From NCBI RefSeq assembly GCF_039871655.1, contig NZ_JBDPLZ010000002.1, forward strand, positions 919,780 through 983,779: a stretch of DNA of 64,000 nt, read 5' to 3'. This DNA comes from Actinocorallia sp039871655. Its GTDB lineage: Bacteria > Actinomycetota > Actinomycetes > Streptosporangiales > Streptosporangiaceae. Positions 1-9,900 of the stretch are shown here, piece after piece; the stretch's first letter is position 1; each line of letters opens with the position of its first letter. The position numbers were made by a program, and so were the translations under genes. The notes beneath the pieces are model-generated. The model searched no databases, was not told where the DNA came from, and saw nothing but the letters and a program-made list of their open reading frames with translations.

Positions 1-1
1 C

Positions 2-1123
2 ACACTTCACAAGTTCGCCGTCCTGGTCATCGGCGCCGCGCTGCTGTTCGGCCTTCTGCTGCCCCCCGAGGCCAGGGAGGGCGAGCGGACGACCGTCGTC
101 CAGCCCGCCGCCCAGGGCACCGAGGCCGTCCCCGCCGCGGCGCCCGGCGGGCCGACCGCCTCGGCGAAGCCCGGCGGCAAGCCGTCCGCGGCGCCCTCCA
201 CGCCGCCTCCGCCGCCGCAGCCCGCCTCCGCCCAGGCGGCGCAGGCCAAGGCCAACGAGCTCGGCCAGGTGCCGGTGATCATGTACCACCGGATCCTGGC
301 CAAGGGCGGCTCGGAGATCGACCGCACCCCGGACGAGCTGCGGGCCGAGCTGAAGCGGCTGGCCGAGGCGAACTACGTGCCGGTCACGGCCGCCGAGTTC
401 GTCCAGGGCCGGATCGACATCCCGGCCGGCGCCCACCCGGTGGTGCTCACCTTCGACGACGGCAACCCCACCCAGTTCACGCTCGACGCCGCGGGCAGCC
501 CGGCGCCCGACACGGCCGTCGCCATCCTGATGGAGACGCAGGCCAAGTACCCGTCCTTCCGGCCGGTGGCGACGTTCTTCGTCAACAAGGACCCGTTCCA
601 GCTCGGCGAGGAGTCCAACGCCGGGGTCACCTGGCTGGTCCAGCACGGTTTCGAGATCGCCAACCACACCTACACGCATCCGAACCTGGCGGGCATGCCG
701 GGGAGCAAGGTCGAGTCCGAGATCGCCAAGGCCGAGGACGTGGTGAAGAAGACCTCCGGTTCGCCCTCGGTCACCTTCGCCTACCCGTTCGGCAACGCCC
801 CGCGCACCAAGGACAAGGACAACGAGTTCGTGCTCAAGGGCGACACCTGGCAGTTCCAGGGCGTCTTCCTGGCCGGCTGGAACCCGTCGGTGTCGGTCTT
901 CTCCAAGGAGTTCGACCGGAGCCGGATCTCCCGGATCCGTTCCGAAGGGAAGGTCAAGAAGGACGGGTGCGACAAGTTCTGCTCCACCGCGTGGTTGGAA
1001 TGGCTGGACAAAAATCCAGACAAGAGGTACACATCTGATGGTGATCCGTCGGCCGTGACAGCGCCCTCCGGATCGATCTCCCAACTGGCTTCGGAATTCG
1101 CCGATCGGGCTCGGGTCTACTAG
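2..1123 (+). CDS. Polysaccharide deacetylase (NodB family), 5' end outside the window
   Basis: The frame is open from the first bases to the TAG at 1121-1123, so the start codon lies upstream; 373 residues are visible. A hydrophobic stretch at visible residues 4-20 looks like a signal peptide or membrane anchor. It is followed by a Pro/Ala/Gly-rich linker up to about residue 80 and then the enzyme domain. The domain carries VIMYHRI, LTFDDGN (the Asp pair typical of the metal site) and NHTYTHPNL with the H-x3-H ligand pair. Family members remove acetyl groups from cell-wall or capsular polysaccharide on the outside of the membrane; the exact substrate cannot be read. The linker suggests a catalytic domain held away from the membrane. 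An internal ATG at 269 would cut off the anchor and the first strand, so I reject it as the start. Confidence 0.88.
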   Translation, partial: TLHKFAVLVIGAALLFGLLLPPEAREGERTTVVQPAAQGTEAVPAAAPGGPTASAKPGGKPSAAPSTPPPPPQPASAQAAQAKANELGQVPVIMYHRILAKGGSEIDRTPDELRAELKRLAEANYVPVTAAEFVQGRIDIPAGAHPVVLTFDDGNPTQFTLDAAGSPAPDTAVAILMETQAKYPSFRPVATFFVNKDPFQLGEESNAGVTWLVQHGFEIANHTYTHPNLAGMPGSKVESEIAKAEDVVKKTSGSPSVTFAYPFGNAPRTKDKDNEFVLKGDTWQFQGVFLAGWNPSVSVFSKEFDRSRISRIRSEGKVKKDGCDKFCSTAWLEWLDKNPDKRYTSDGDPSAVTAPSGSISQLASEFADRARVY

Positions 1124-1151
1124 GTTCCGGGTGGTCGTCGGCTGTCTCCGA

Positions 1152-1181
1152 TTGACCTGGGGCCCTGAAGTCTCATATGCT
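1152..1181 (+). promoter_or_regulatory. Candidate sigma-70 type promoter of rpsA
   Basis: TTGACC at 1152-1157 and TATGCT at 1176-1181 are separated by 18 bp, giving a predicted start near 1188 and a 5' leader of about 165 nt before the rpsA ATG at 1354. No other gene is supported between 1124 and 1353. The leader was not recognised as a known autoregulatory structure. Confidence 0.5.
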
Positions 1182-1353
1182 GATCGCTGCGCTGTGGGCC
1201 TGCGGTGCCTCGGACGGAGCAGGCGCACGCTCGATCTGGTCGACATCGGTCTTTCCGGGGGCTCAGGCTCCCTTTCCGGTCTTGGCAGGGACGAAATCGG
1301 CCCTCCGGCGCTTCGAAGACCGACTCATGTCCGTATCCGGAGCCAGCCCACAC

Positions 1354-2820
1354 ATGACGAGCAGCACCGAAGCCACCTCGACCACCCCGCAGGTAGCGGT
1401 CAACGACATCGGCTCGGCGGAGGACTTCCTCGCCGCGATCGATCTGACCATCAAATACTTCAATGACGGCGACATCGTCGAAGGCGTCGTCGTCAAGGTC
1501 GACCGAGACGAGGTCTTGCTCGACATCGGTTACAAGACCGAGGGCGTCATCCCGTCCCGCGAACTCTCGATCAAGCACGACGTCGACCCCAACGAGGTCG
1601 TCACCGTCGGCGACGAGGTCGAGGCCCTGGTCCTCCAGAAGGAGGACAAGGAAGGCCGCCTGATCCTGTCCAAGAAGCGCGCCCAGTACGAGCGCGCCTG
1701 GGGCACGATCGAGAAGATCAAGGACGAGGACGGGATCGTCACCGGTACGGTCATCGAGGTCGTCAAGGGCGGTCTCATCCTCGACATCGGCCTGCGCGGC
1801 TTCCTCCCGGCCTCCCTGGTCGAGATGCGCCGGGTCCGCGACCTGCAGCCGTATGTCGGCAAGGAGCTCGAAGCCAAGATCATCGAGCTGGACAAGAACC
1901 GCAACAACGTGGTCCTGTCCCGCCGCGCCTGGCTCGAGCAGACCCAGTCCGAGGTCCGCCAGACGTTCCTCAACACCCTGCAGAAGGGCCAGGTCCGCAA
2001 GGGCGTCGTGTCCTCGATCGTCAACTTCGGCGCCTTCGTGGACCTCGGCGGCGTCGACGGTCTGGTCCACGTCTCCGAGCTGTCCTGGAAGCACATCGAC
2101 CACCCCTCCGAGGTCGTCGAGGTCGGCCAGGAGGTCACGGTCGAGGTCCTGGACGTCGACATGGAGCGCGAGCGCGTCTCCCTGTCGCTCAAGGCGACCC
2201 AGGAAGACCCGTGGCAGCAGTTCGCCCGCACCCACCAGATCGGCCAGGTCGTTCCCGGCCGGGTCACCAAGCTGGTGCCGTTCGGCGCGTTCGTCCGCGT
2301 CGAGGAGGGCATCGAGGGCCTGGTGCACATCTCCGAGCTGGCCGAGCGCCACGTGGAGATCCCCGAGCAGGTCGTCCAGGTGGGCGACGAGATCTTCGTC
2401 AAGATCATCGACATCGACCTCGACCGTCGCCGCATCAGCCTCTCGCTGAAGCAGGCGAACGAGGGCGCCATGGAGATCACCGACGAGGAGTTCGACCCCA
2501 CCCTCTACGGCATGCCCGCCGAGTACGACGCCGAGGGCAACTACAAGTACCCCGAAGGCTTCGACCCGGAGACCGGCGAGTGGCTGGAAGGCTACGACGC
2601 CCAGCGCGAGACCTGGGAGCGGCAGTACGCCGAGGCCCGTCAGCGCTTCGAGGCCCACCGCAAGCAGATCGACGAGGCCCGCAAGGCCGACGCCGAGGCC
2701 GCCGGCGGCGAGGGTGGCCAGACGTCCTACACCGGCGGCTCCGAGGAGCCCACGGGTGGCGCCCTGGCGACCGACGAGGCGCTCGCCGCTCTGCGCGAGA
2801 AGCTCTCGGGCGGCCAGTGA
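1354..2820 (+). CDS. rpsA: 30S ribosomal protein S1
   Basis: 488 residues beginning MTSSTEATSTTPQVAVNDIG, the N-terminus I recall for actinobacterial S1. Four S1 RNA-binding domains follow: GDIVEGVVVKVDRDEVLLDIG near residue 35, GIVTGTVIEVVKGGLILDIG near 125, GQVRKGVVSSIVNFGAFVDLG near 212 and GQVVPGRVTKLVPFGAFVRV near 297. The C-terminus is acidic and low in complexity, as in other actinobacterial S1 proteins. S1 binds mRNA on the small subunit and helps initiation on structured or SD-poor messages. The frame is open further upstream, but the ATG at 1354 matches the family start; 1327 (MSVSGASPH) is a less likely alternative. There is no clear Shine-Dalgarno sequence. S1 near coaE and uvrB is a familiar actinobacterial neighbourhood. 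Confidence 0.97.
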   Translation: MTSSTEATSTTPQVAVNDIGSAEDFLAAIDLTIKYFNDGDIVEGVVVKVDRDEVLLDIGYKTEGVIPSRELSIKHDVDPNEVVTVGDEVEALVLQKEDKEGRLILSKKRAQYERAWGTIEKIKDEDGIVTGTVIEVVKGGLILDIGLRGFLPASLVEMRRVRDLQPYVGKELEAKIIELDKNRNNVVLSRRAWLEQTQSEVRQTFLNTLQKGQVRKGVVSSIVNFGAFVDLGGVDGLVHVSELSWKHIDHPSEVVEVGQEVTVEVLDVDMERERVSLSLKATQEDPWQQFARTHQIGQVVPGRVTKLVPFGAFVRVEEGIEGLVHISELAERHVEIPEQVVQVGDEIFVKIIDIDLDRRRISLSLKQANEGAMEITDEEFDPTLYGMPAEYDAEGNYKYPEGFDPETGEWLEGYDAQRETWERQYAEARQRFEAHRKQIDEARKADAEAAGGEGGQTSYTGGSEEPTGGALATDEALAALREKLSGGQ

Positions 2821-2887
2821 GCTGAAGACCGGTCAGCTCCCGCACGGTCGGGGGTGAGCCGGTCCGGTCAGCCGATACCATCTTCGG

Positions 2888-4789
2888 GTGGTCACGACTG
2901 ACAAAGGCACCTACAGTGAGGGCCCTGCCGGACCGCCGGCGGGGCCCTCGCTCGTCCCCGGGGGCGCGGCGCGGCTGACACTGATCGGCGTCACCGTCGC
3001 CCTGCTCGCCGAAACCCTCCGCTACTCCCTCCCCGTCTTCGTGGAGCTGTCCGTCGGGACGGCCCTCGCGGTGGCACTGCCGGTGGCGCTCGTGCCCTTC
3101 CTGGCGCCGGTGCTGCGACCCCTGCTGGGGCCCCGGGTGCTCACCGCCGCGGGCATCGGCGGGCTGCTGCTGTCCCGGTTGGTCGCCCAGGGGTTCGGCC
3201 CGGTCCTGGACCTGGCCGTGGTGGCCACGGCGCTGGGTCTGCTGGCCCTGCCCGCGCTGTACGAGAGCGCCCGCGGCCTCTCCGGGGTCGGCTTCGCCAT
3301 CGCCGCCACCGCGGGACTCGCGGTCGACACCAGCCTGCGCATGTTCTTCGGCACCTGGGACGCGGTCTGGCAGAGCGGGTTCGCGGCCTGGGCCGTCTGC
3401 CTGGTCATGGTCGGGGTGGGCGTCGCCGCGCTGGTGCGCGAGCTGGCCTCGGGCGTGGTCGAACCGCCCGGCATCTCCTGGCGTGACGCGATGGGCGCCG
3501 CGGCGCTCGGTCCGTTCCTCGCCCTGCAGGTGCTGGTGCTCTCCAGTCCCGCCTTCGTCGCCTCCTCCGGCTGGCTGTCGCTGACCATGGCGCAGGTGGT
3601 CGTGCTGACCGGCCAGGCGCTCGCGCTGGCGTTCCTCGCCTCGGGCCTGGCGGTCCGCGCGGTGCCCGGCGGGGTGTGCGTGCTCGGAGGCACCGTGCTG
3701 GGCGTCTGCGCCGGCGCTGTAGCCGGCACCTACGCGCTGAACGGCAAGATCATCGTCTTCGCCGTCGTGCCCGCCCAGGTGCTGGCCGCCTGGCTGCTGG
3801 CCGTGGCCTGCCGCGCGCCGCTGCGCCGGGCCGGGGACGGCGGGCCGATCTGGCGGGTGGACGTCGGCGCCGCCCTCGGCGGGTTCGCGCTGCTGGCGAT
3901 CCTCGTCCCGTACACGCTGAACCCGGCGCATCCGCTGCCGTTCCCCAACAACGCGCTCAGCGCCTGTGCGGGCATCCTCATCGGGCTGCTGGCCTCGATC
4001 GCCGCCTCCCGCGGCGGACCGCTGCCGGCCCGCGCCCCCCAGCGGGCGGTGGCCGCGCTGGGGGCGTGCCTGGTGCTGCTGATCCCGACCGCGGTGTTCG
4101 CGATGTCGGGCGGCGAAGTGGCGGCCTCCGCGGACGAGAAGCGGCTGCGGATCGTCTCCTACAACATCCGCCAGGCGATGCACGACGGCAAGCTCGACCC
4201 CGAGCGCGTCGCGGCGGCCATCGAGCGGCAGAAGGCCAACGTGGTGGCGCTGCAGGACGTGGGCCGGGGCGCGCCCGCCTCGGGCACCGCCGACCTGGGC
4301 GTGTGGTTGTCACGGCGGCTCGGCATGACGCTGGTGTGGGGCCCGGCCGCCGACTCCCAGTACGGCAACGCCATCCTCACCTCGCTGAAGGTCGAGTCCT
4401 CCGGCGGGGGCAGGGTGTTCAGCGGCGAGCAGATCCACGGCGAGCAGGTCCGCGGCTACCGCTGGGCCAGGCTCAGGATGGCGGACGGCACCGTGGACGT
4501 GTGGACGACCCGCCTCGCCCCCGGTGAGGAGAAGGCGGCCCACCGCAGCGCCGAGCTGTCGGAGCTGGTGCGGGCCTGGAGCGGCGCCCCCCGGACGATC
4601 TTCGCCGGGGACATGGGCGTCGCGTTGGACGGCACCGGCCTGGAGCCGCTGAACGGCACCGGTCTGCGCCGTGCCGCCGGGGCGCGGGAGTCCGGCTCGC
4701 AGGGCGTGTTCTGCACCGACGACCTGGTGTTCTCCGAGGCGGTCAGCCCACAGGACGGCATGGTCGCGGTCACCGCGGAGGCCGGATGA
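2888..4789 (+). CDS. Polytopic membrane protein with a C-terminal degenerate endonuclease/exonuclease/phosphatase-like domain
   Basis: 633 residues from a GTG start. Residues about 20-415 form ten or more hydrophobic segments. From about 420 a domain of the endonuclease/exonuclease/phosphatase superfamily begins (LRIVSYNIRQAMHDG, VVALQDVGRG, GNAILTSLKV, IFAGDMGV). Several residues that are catalytic in active members are changed: the Glu of LQE is Asp, the His of THL is Arg (TTRLAPG), the Asn of GDFN is Gly (GDMG), and the terminal SDH reads QDG. The membrane orientation is not determined. The gene overlaps the next start by 4 bp (ATGA), so the two are probably translationally coupled. The biological role is unknown. 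Confidence 0.75.
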   Translation: MVTTDKGTYSEGPAGPPAGPSLVPGGAARLTLIGVTVALLAETLRYSLPVFVELSVGTALAVALPVALVPFLAPVLRPLLGPRVLTAAGIGGLLLSRLVAQGFGPVLDLAVVATALGLLALPALYESARGLSGVGFAIAATAGLAVDTSLRMFFGTWDAVWQSGFAAWAVCLVMVGVGVAALVRELASGVVEPPGISWRDAMGAAALGPFLALQVLVLSSPAFVASSGWLSLTMAQVVVLTGQALALAFLASGLAVRAVPGGVCVLGGTVLGVCAGAVAGTYALNGKIIVFAVVPAQVLAAWLLAVACRAPLRRAGDGGPIWRVDVGAALGGFALLAILVPYTLNPAHPLPFPNNALSACAGILIGLLASIAASRGGPLPARAPQRAVAALGACLVLLIPTAVFAMSGGEVAASADEKRLRIVSYNIRQAMHDGKLDPERVAAAIERQKANVVALQDVGRGAPASGTADLGVWLSRRLGMTLVWGPAADSQYGNAILTSLKVESSGGGRVFSGEQIHGEQVRGYRWARLRMADGTVDVWTTRLAPGEEKAAHRSAELSELVRAWSGAPRTIFAGDMGVALDGTGLEPLNGTGLRRAAGARESGSQGVFCTDDLVFSEAVSPQDGMVAVTAEAG

Positions 4790-5250
4790 TCATCTCCCGG
4801 GCCGCGGAGCCGGACGCCGGGGAGATCCTCACCCTGCAGCGGGCCGCCTATGTGGCCGAGGCCCAGCTGTACGGCGACCCGTTCCTGGCTCCGCTGGTGG
4901 AGCCGCACGAACAGGTGCGGGCGCTGTTCGGCGACGGCGACGCCGTCGTCCTGAAGGCGGTGGACGGCACTCGGATCATCGGTGCCGTCCGGGCCAGGAT
5001 CCAGGAGGAGACCTGCCTGGTCGGGCGGCTGGTGGTGGCCCCCGACCGGCAGGGCGAGGGCGTGGGGAGCGCGCTGATGAAGGCGGCCGAGGCCGAGGTC
5101 GCGGGCCGCGCCACCGCCCTGGTGCTGTTCACCGGCCATCTGTCGGAGGGCAACCTGCGCCTGTACCGCCGCCTGGGCTACGCCGAGTTCCGCCGCGAGC
5201 GGGTCTCCGACCACCTGGTGCTGGTGCACCTGCGCAAGCCACTCGGTTAG
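4786..5250 (+). CDS. GNAT-family N-acetyltransferase
   Basis: 154 residues covering one GNAT fold. The acetyl-CoA binding motif A is clear: LVVAPDRQGEGVGSALMKAA, with the R/Q-x-x-G-x-G pattern near residues 82-102. The C-terminal part LYRRLGYAEFRRERVSDHLVLVHL is typical of small-substrate GNATs. The start overlaps the stop of the upstream membrane protein. The substrate cannot be inferred; family members acetylate amino groups of metabolites, antibiotics or protein N-termini in the cytoplasm. Confidence 0.85.
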   Translation: MIISRAAEPDAGEILTLQRAAYVAEAQLYGDPFLAPLVEPHEQVRALFGDGDAVVLKAVDGTRIIGAVRARIQEETCLVGRLVVAPDRQGEGVGSALMKAAEAEVAGRATALVLFTGHLSEGNLRLYRRLGYAEFRRERVSDHLVLVHLRKPLG

Positions 5251-5306
5251 GGTGCGGATGGCCGTGGCCGAGTGAGGTCCGGAGAGCACCGAGGGAGGCT
5301 GGGGAT

Positions 5307-5909
5307 TTGAGCGCGCTACGAGTGGGCCTGACCGGAGGCATCGGGTCGGGTAAGAGCGAGGTCTCACGGCGGCTGGCGGCGGCGGGGGCGGTGCTCATCG
5401 ACTCCGACGCGCTGGCGCGGGAGGTGGTCGCCCCCGGCAGCGAGGGGCTGGCCCGGATCGTCGAGGAGTTCGGGTCCGGGGTCCTGACCGGGGACGGGGC
5501 GCTGAACCGGGAGAAGCTCGGCTCGATCGTCTTCTCCGACCCCGAGAAGCTCGCCCGGCTCAACGCCATCACCCATCCGCTGATCGGGGCGAGGAGCGCC
5601 GAACTCCAGGAGGCGGCGCCCGAGGACTCGGTGATCGTCTTCGATGTCCCGCTGCTCGCCGAGAACGGCCTGGCGCCGCTGTACGACCTGGTGGTCGTGG
5701 TGGACGCCCCGGTGGAGACCCAGCTGGAGCGGCTCACCGGGCTGCGCGGCATGAGCGAGGAGGAGGCGCGCAAACGCATCGCCGCCCAGGCCACCCGCGA
5801 GCAGCGGCTGGCCATCGCCGACCGCGTGATCGACAACTCCGGGACGCTGGAGGGGCTGGCCGAGCAGGTCGACCGGCTGTGGCAGGACCTGCTGAAGCAC
5901 GGCTCCTGA
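5307..5909 (+). CDS. coaE: Dephospho-CoA kinase
   Basis: 200 residues from a TTG start preceded by a strong ribosome binding site (GAGGGAGG at 5291-5298). The P-loop GGIGSGKS lies at residues 9-16. IDSDALAREVV, ITHPLIG, VFDVPLLAENGL and RIAAQATREQRLAIADRVIDNSG match CoaE throughout. It catalyses the last step of coenzyme A synthesis, ATP-dependent phosphorylation of the ribose 3'-hydroxyl of dephospho-CoA. The frame is open far upstream, but that part overlaps the GNAT gene in another frame and is not coding. Confidence 0.96.
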   Translation: MSALRVGLTGGIGSGKSEVSRRLAAAGAVLIDSDALAREVVAPGSEGLARIVEEFGSGVLTGDGALNREKLGSIVFSDPEKLARLNAITHPLIGARSAELQEAAPEDSVIVFDVPLLAENGLAPLYDLVVVVDAPVETQLERLTGLRGMSEEEARKRIAAQATREQRLAIADRVIDNSGTLEGLAEQVDRLWQDLLKHGS

Positions 5910-5912
5910 GGC

Positions 5913-6764
5913 TCACCCCTGGCGCAGGTCCCACAGCAGGTCGGGCCGGTCGGTGGTGATGCCGTCCACGCCGTACTCCAGGAGGCGCAGCATCGTGTCC
6001 TCGTCGTTGATGGTGTAGGCGTAGATCTCCAGCCACCGCTGGTGGGCGTCCCGGACGTACTGGGCGGTGACGGACTGCTTGGAGGGGTGGACGGCTTCGG
6101 CGTACCAGCGCACTCCGAACAGTTCGGCCGAGTCCGGGCGGCCCAGGACCGTTCCGCGGACGGCGGGCAGGGCGTCGTTGACCGCCTTCACGTAACGCCA
6201 GGAGAAGCTCTGCACCGTGAGCCGCTCGTAGCTCGTCCAGTAGGGGTCGTCTTCCAGCTGCGCGACCAGGCGCCGGGTGAGCCCCGGGTACTCCTCGGGG
6301 TTCTTCAGCTCCACCAGCGCCTTGGCGCGGGCCGCCTTGATCGTCCGCAGCGCCTCGGCGAGTGTCGGCACCCGCTCGCCCTTGTAGCGGCGAGCGAACC
6401 AGGAGCCTGCGTCCAGCTTCTTGATCTGCTTGAGGGTGAGGTCCCGCACCCGCCACGGTTTGAGCTTCGGGAAGCGCCGCTTCACGTCCGTGGTGCGGGT
6501 GAGGGTCCGGTCGTGGACGACGACGAGGTGCCCGTCCTTGGTCTGCCGGACGTCCAGTTCGATGAGGTCGGCCCGCATCTGCCCGGCCAGCCGGAACGCG
6601 GCCAGGGTGTTCTCCGGCGCGTAGGCCGAAGCGCCCCGGTGCGCGATGATCTGCACGCCGGCCCAGACCCGGCGTTCCCGGTCGGCGGCGGCGGGGCCGG
6701 CGACGACGAGCGGGGCGAGGGCGGCGAGACCGGCCAGGAAGATCGGTGCGCGGAGCCGTGGCAT
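5913..6764 (-). CDS. Secreted glycerophosphodiester phosphodiesterase (GDPD family)
   Basis: 283 residues. The ATG at 6764 is chosen because GGGAGGA sits just upstream on the minus strand and it gives a clean signal peptide (PRLRAPIFLAGLAALAPLVV, with AAA before the likely cleavage site). The mature part begins with IIAHRGASAYAPENTLAAF (catalytic HRG and PENT), followed by ELDVRQTKDGHLVVVHD with the metal-binding Glu-Asp pair and second His. Family members hydrolyse glycerophosphodiesters to glycerol-3-phosphate and an alcohol, or act on teichoic acid; export suggests phospholipid or wall-polymer scavenging. It is convergent with coaE (3 bp between the stops). Confidence 0.92.
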   Translation of the reverse strand: MPRLRAPIFLAGLAALAPLVVAGPAAADRERRVWAGVQIIAHRGASAYAPENTLAAFRLAGQMRADLIELDVRQTKDGHLVVVHDRTLTRTTDVKRRFPKLKPWRVRDLTLKQIKKLDAGSWFARRYKGERVPTLAEALRTIKAARAKALVELKNPEEYPGLTRRLVAQLEDDPYWTSYERLTVQSFSWRYVKAVNDALPAVRGTVLGRPDSAELFGVRWYAEAVHPSKQSVTAQYVRDAHQRWLEIYAYTINDEDTMLRLLEYGVDGITTDRPDLLWDLRQG

Positions 6765-6902
6765 GGGTGGTCCTCCCCTGGGAGTGTTCGGGGTCGGTCT
6801 TGGCCTCACGATGCGCCTGCGCGGTGACGCCGCCATGATGGGCCGGCGGGCGGTGACCACCGTAGGACAACTCCGTGACGGGTGGCCAGCGGGACGTGCG
6901 GG

Positions 6903-9900
6903 TCAGCCCCGGAAATCCCCGGTCAGCGGCTCCTCCAGGGGGATCCTCCGGATCGAGGGGAGGTGTTCGTCGAGTTCGCCGGGTTCGAACCGGCACAGCC
7001 CCACCGCCCACCAGAACTGGCCGGAGACGCTTCCGGCGTGCTTGTAGCGCCCGTCCGGGGTGATGGCGGCCCAGCCCTCCGGGAGGCCCAGCAGTGTGCA
7101 GTGCCGTTCGGCCCCCTGGCCGTCCACCCGCCAGAGGATGGTCGCGCCGTCGTCGCCGCCTCCGGCGAGCAGCCGCCCGTCGGGGGAGAAGGCGACGGAC
7201 ATGATCCGCCGGGTGTGCCCGCGCAGGTCCTGGATCCGGCGTCCGGTGGCGACCTCCCACAGCCGTATCACCGCGTCGTCGCCCGCGGTGGCCAGCAGCC
7301 GCCCGTCGGGGGAGAAGGCGGTCGTCCACAGCCGTCCGGTGTGGCCGTCCAGCAGTTGGAGGGAGACGGCGGAGGAGGGGTCCCAGATCCGGGCGGTTCC
7401 GTCGTTGCTCGCGCTGGCCAGCAGGCTCCCCGTGCGGTCGAACTGGACCTGGTAGACCCGGTCCTCATGGCCGGCCAGGGTGGTCACGAGGGCTCCGGTG
7501 AGGGAGTCCCAGATCCGCACCTTCCGGTCGTCGCAGCCGGTGGCGACGAGCGTGCCGTCGGGAGAGAAGTCGATGCACCGCACCCGGCCCCGGTGGCCGG
7601 TGAGGCCGACCACCTGGCGTCCGGTCGTGTGGTACCACAGCCGCACGCTGTCGTCGTCGTTGGCCGTCGCCAGGATCGAGCCGTCGGGGCTGAACGCCTG
7701 GGCCCACACGTGGTCGGTCTCCACCGACAGCTCCCGCTCGAAGGTGCCGCTGGCCGCCTGCCACAGGTGGACGCCGCCGTCGTTGGTGGCGGTGCCCAGC
7801 CTGCCGCCCGCCGGGCTGAACGTGGCGGAGGTCAGCCGGTCGGAGGTGCCGGTGAGCTCGTGGACGCGCACACCGGTGGCGGGGTCCCAGATCCGCACCA
7901 CCCCGTCGTTGCCCGCGGTGGCCAGCATCGTCCCGTCCGGGCTGAACCGCACCGACGCGATGCGCCTGCCGTGGCCGCGCAGGGTGTGCCGGCAGACGCC
8001 GGTGGCGGTGTCCCACAGCCGGGCCGTCCCGTCGTTGCTGACGGTCGTCAGCTGGGCCCCGTCCGGGCGGAAGACCGGCGGCCAGACCGCGCCGCGGTGC
8101 CCGGACAGGGCGTGCAGCAGCCGTCCGAAGCCCGGACCGGGCTCGCCACCGGTCCGTTCCAGGTTCCACAGCCGGACCGCGCCGTCGCTGTCGGAGGTGA
8201 CCAGGCGGGTGCCCTCGGGGTCGAAGGCGGCCCGGTAGATCGCGCCGGTGTGCCCGGTGAGCGAGCGGGGGGCGTACCGGCCGGTGAGGTCCCACAGCCG
8301 GACCGAGCCGTCGGTGTCGCCGGAGACCAGCAGCCCGTCACGGGCGTCCAGCGCGTAGACCCTGCCGGTGTGGCCGTTCAGTTCGCGCAGCAGCGCCCCG
8401 GACGGCGGATCCCACACCCGGATCCGGCCGTGCTCGTCGCCGGTGATGAGCATCCCGTCCTCGGTGAAGATCAGCCGGAAGACGGCGCCCTCTCCCTCCA
8501 TGGTGTGGAGCGGTTCGCCGTCGCCGGACCAGACGCGGACCGTCCCGGCGGAGTCCCCGGTGACGATGAGCCCGCCGTCGGGACTGAAAGCGCAGGTGTA
8601 GACGGGCGCGACGTGCCCGGGAAGGGAGGCGTGGAGCTCCGCCGTGCCGGTGCGCCAGATCCGGATCGTGCCGGTGGCGTCTCCCGCGGCGACGAGGTCT
8701 CCGTCGGCGTCGGCGACGACCGGCCACACCCCGTCGGGATGGATGTCGATGACCTGTCTCTGCCGTCCGGTGGAGGCGTCCCAGAGACGCAGTGTGCCGT
8801 CGGCGGCCCCGGTGACGAGCAGGTCCTCCCCGGCGTACAGGACGGCGTAGGCGCGGTCCCGGTGCCCCTGCAGGATGCGCAGCGGCAAGCCGGTCCGGGA
8901 GTCGCAGAGCAGGACGGCGCCGTCCTCGCCGCCGAGCGCGACGGTCGCCCCGTCCGGGCTGTAGGCGGCGGGGGCGGGCAGCCGGCTGGACTGGAAGTGG
9001 AAACCGTAGGGGACGCCGACCGCCGAGGGGGCGAACTGCGCCTCGACGTCGCTTCCGGGGACCAGCGCCGCGCCGCTCAGCTCTCCCCGCCGTGACTCGG
9101 CGCCCGCGGTCTCGATCACGGCGGCGCGGGACCAGCGGCTGCCGGTGAGCACCGCGTCGCGCAGGTCGGCGCGCACCAGCCGGGCCCGGCCGAAGTCGGC
9201 GCCGGTGAGGTCGGCGCCGGCGAGCCTGGCCTCGTCCAGCCTGGCCCCGGTCAGCCGGGCGCCGCGCAGCACCGCCCGGCTGAGGTTGGTGCCCACTAGG
9301 CGGGCGTCGGTGAGGTCGGCGCCGGTCAGGTCCACTTCGCCGAGGTCGCGGTACGACAGGTCCTCGCCCTGCAGCCGCGCGCCGCGCAGGTCGGTGCGCG
9401 CCGGGGTGCGCAGCCTGGTGGTGATCTTGATGGCGTTGGCGCGGGCGGTGTCGCCGGCCTGCGGATCCCGCAGGACCCGGGCCGTCCACTCCTGGCAGGC
9501 GCGGCTGTCGGCGAGGTCGCACAGGAAGTCGACGGTCAGCTGGGACAGGGGACGGCGGTCCAGCGCGACGGGGTCGAGCCCGGTGGTGAGCTCGTCGGCG
9601 ATGTGCCGGGCCACCAGCCACTCGGAGACCGAGCCGTGGATGAACCCGAACAGGCCCTCGTCAGTGCGCACCAGCAGGCTCCCCGCGCCGACCGCGTGCG
9701 CGGTCTGGCCCGGCGACAGGTCGGCCGTGCCGCCGCCCGCCAGGCCGGTGAGGACGGAGGCGACCTCGGTGAGGTCGTCCGGCCGCAGGTAGGGCTCACC
9801 GGTCTCCCACAGGCGCAGCGCCAGGATCCGGGTCGCCCGCCACAGCTCCTCCAGGGACAGTCCGCCGGGGGAGCCGGGTATCCCGCGCACCCGCTCCTCC

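Noticed and set aside
1120..2658. Long open frame antisense to rpsA (and similar antisense frames over argFRGH, the TIR-NACHT gene, infC to tyrA)
   Set aside because: High third-position GC leaves antisense frames open; the composition is Asp/Leu/Val or Arg-rich with no domain signal, and the sense genes are certain.
7100..9030. Tandem DNA repeats or CRISPR-like array
   Set aside because: The periodicity comes from 15 WD40 protein repeats about 42 codons long; the DNA copies are diverged and have no spacers.
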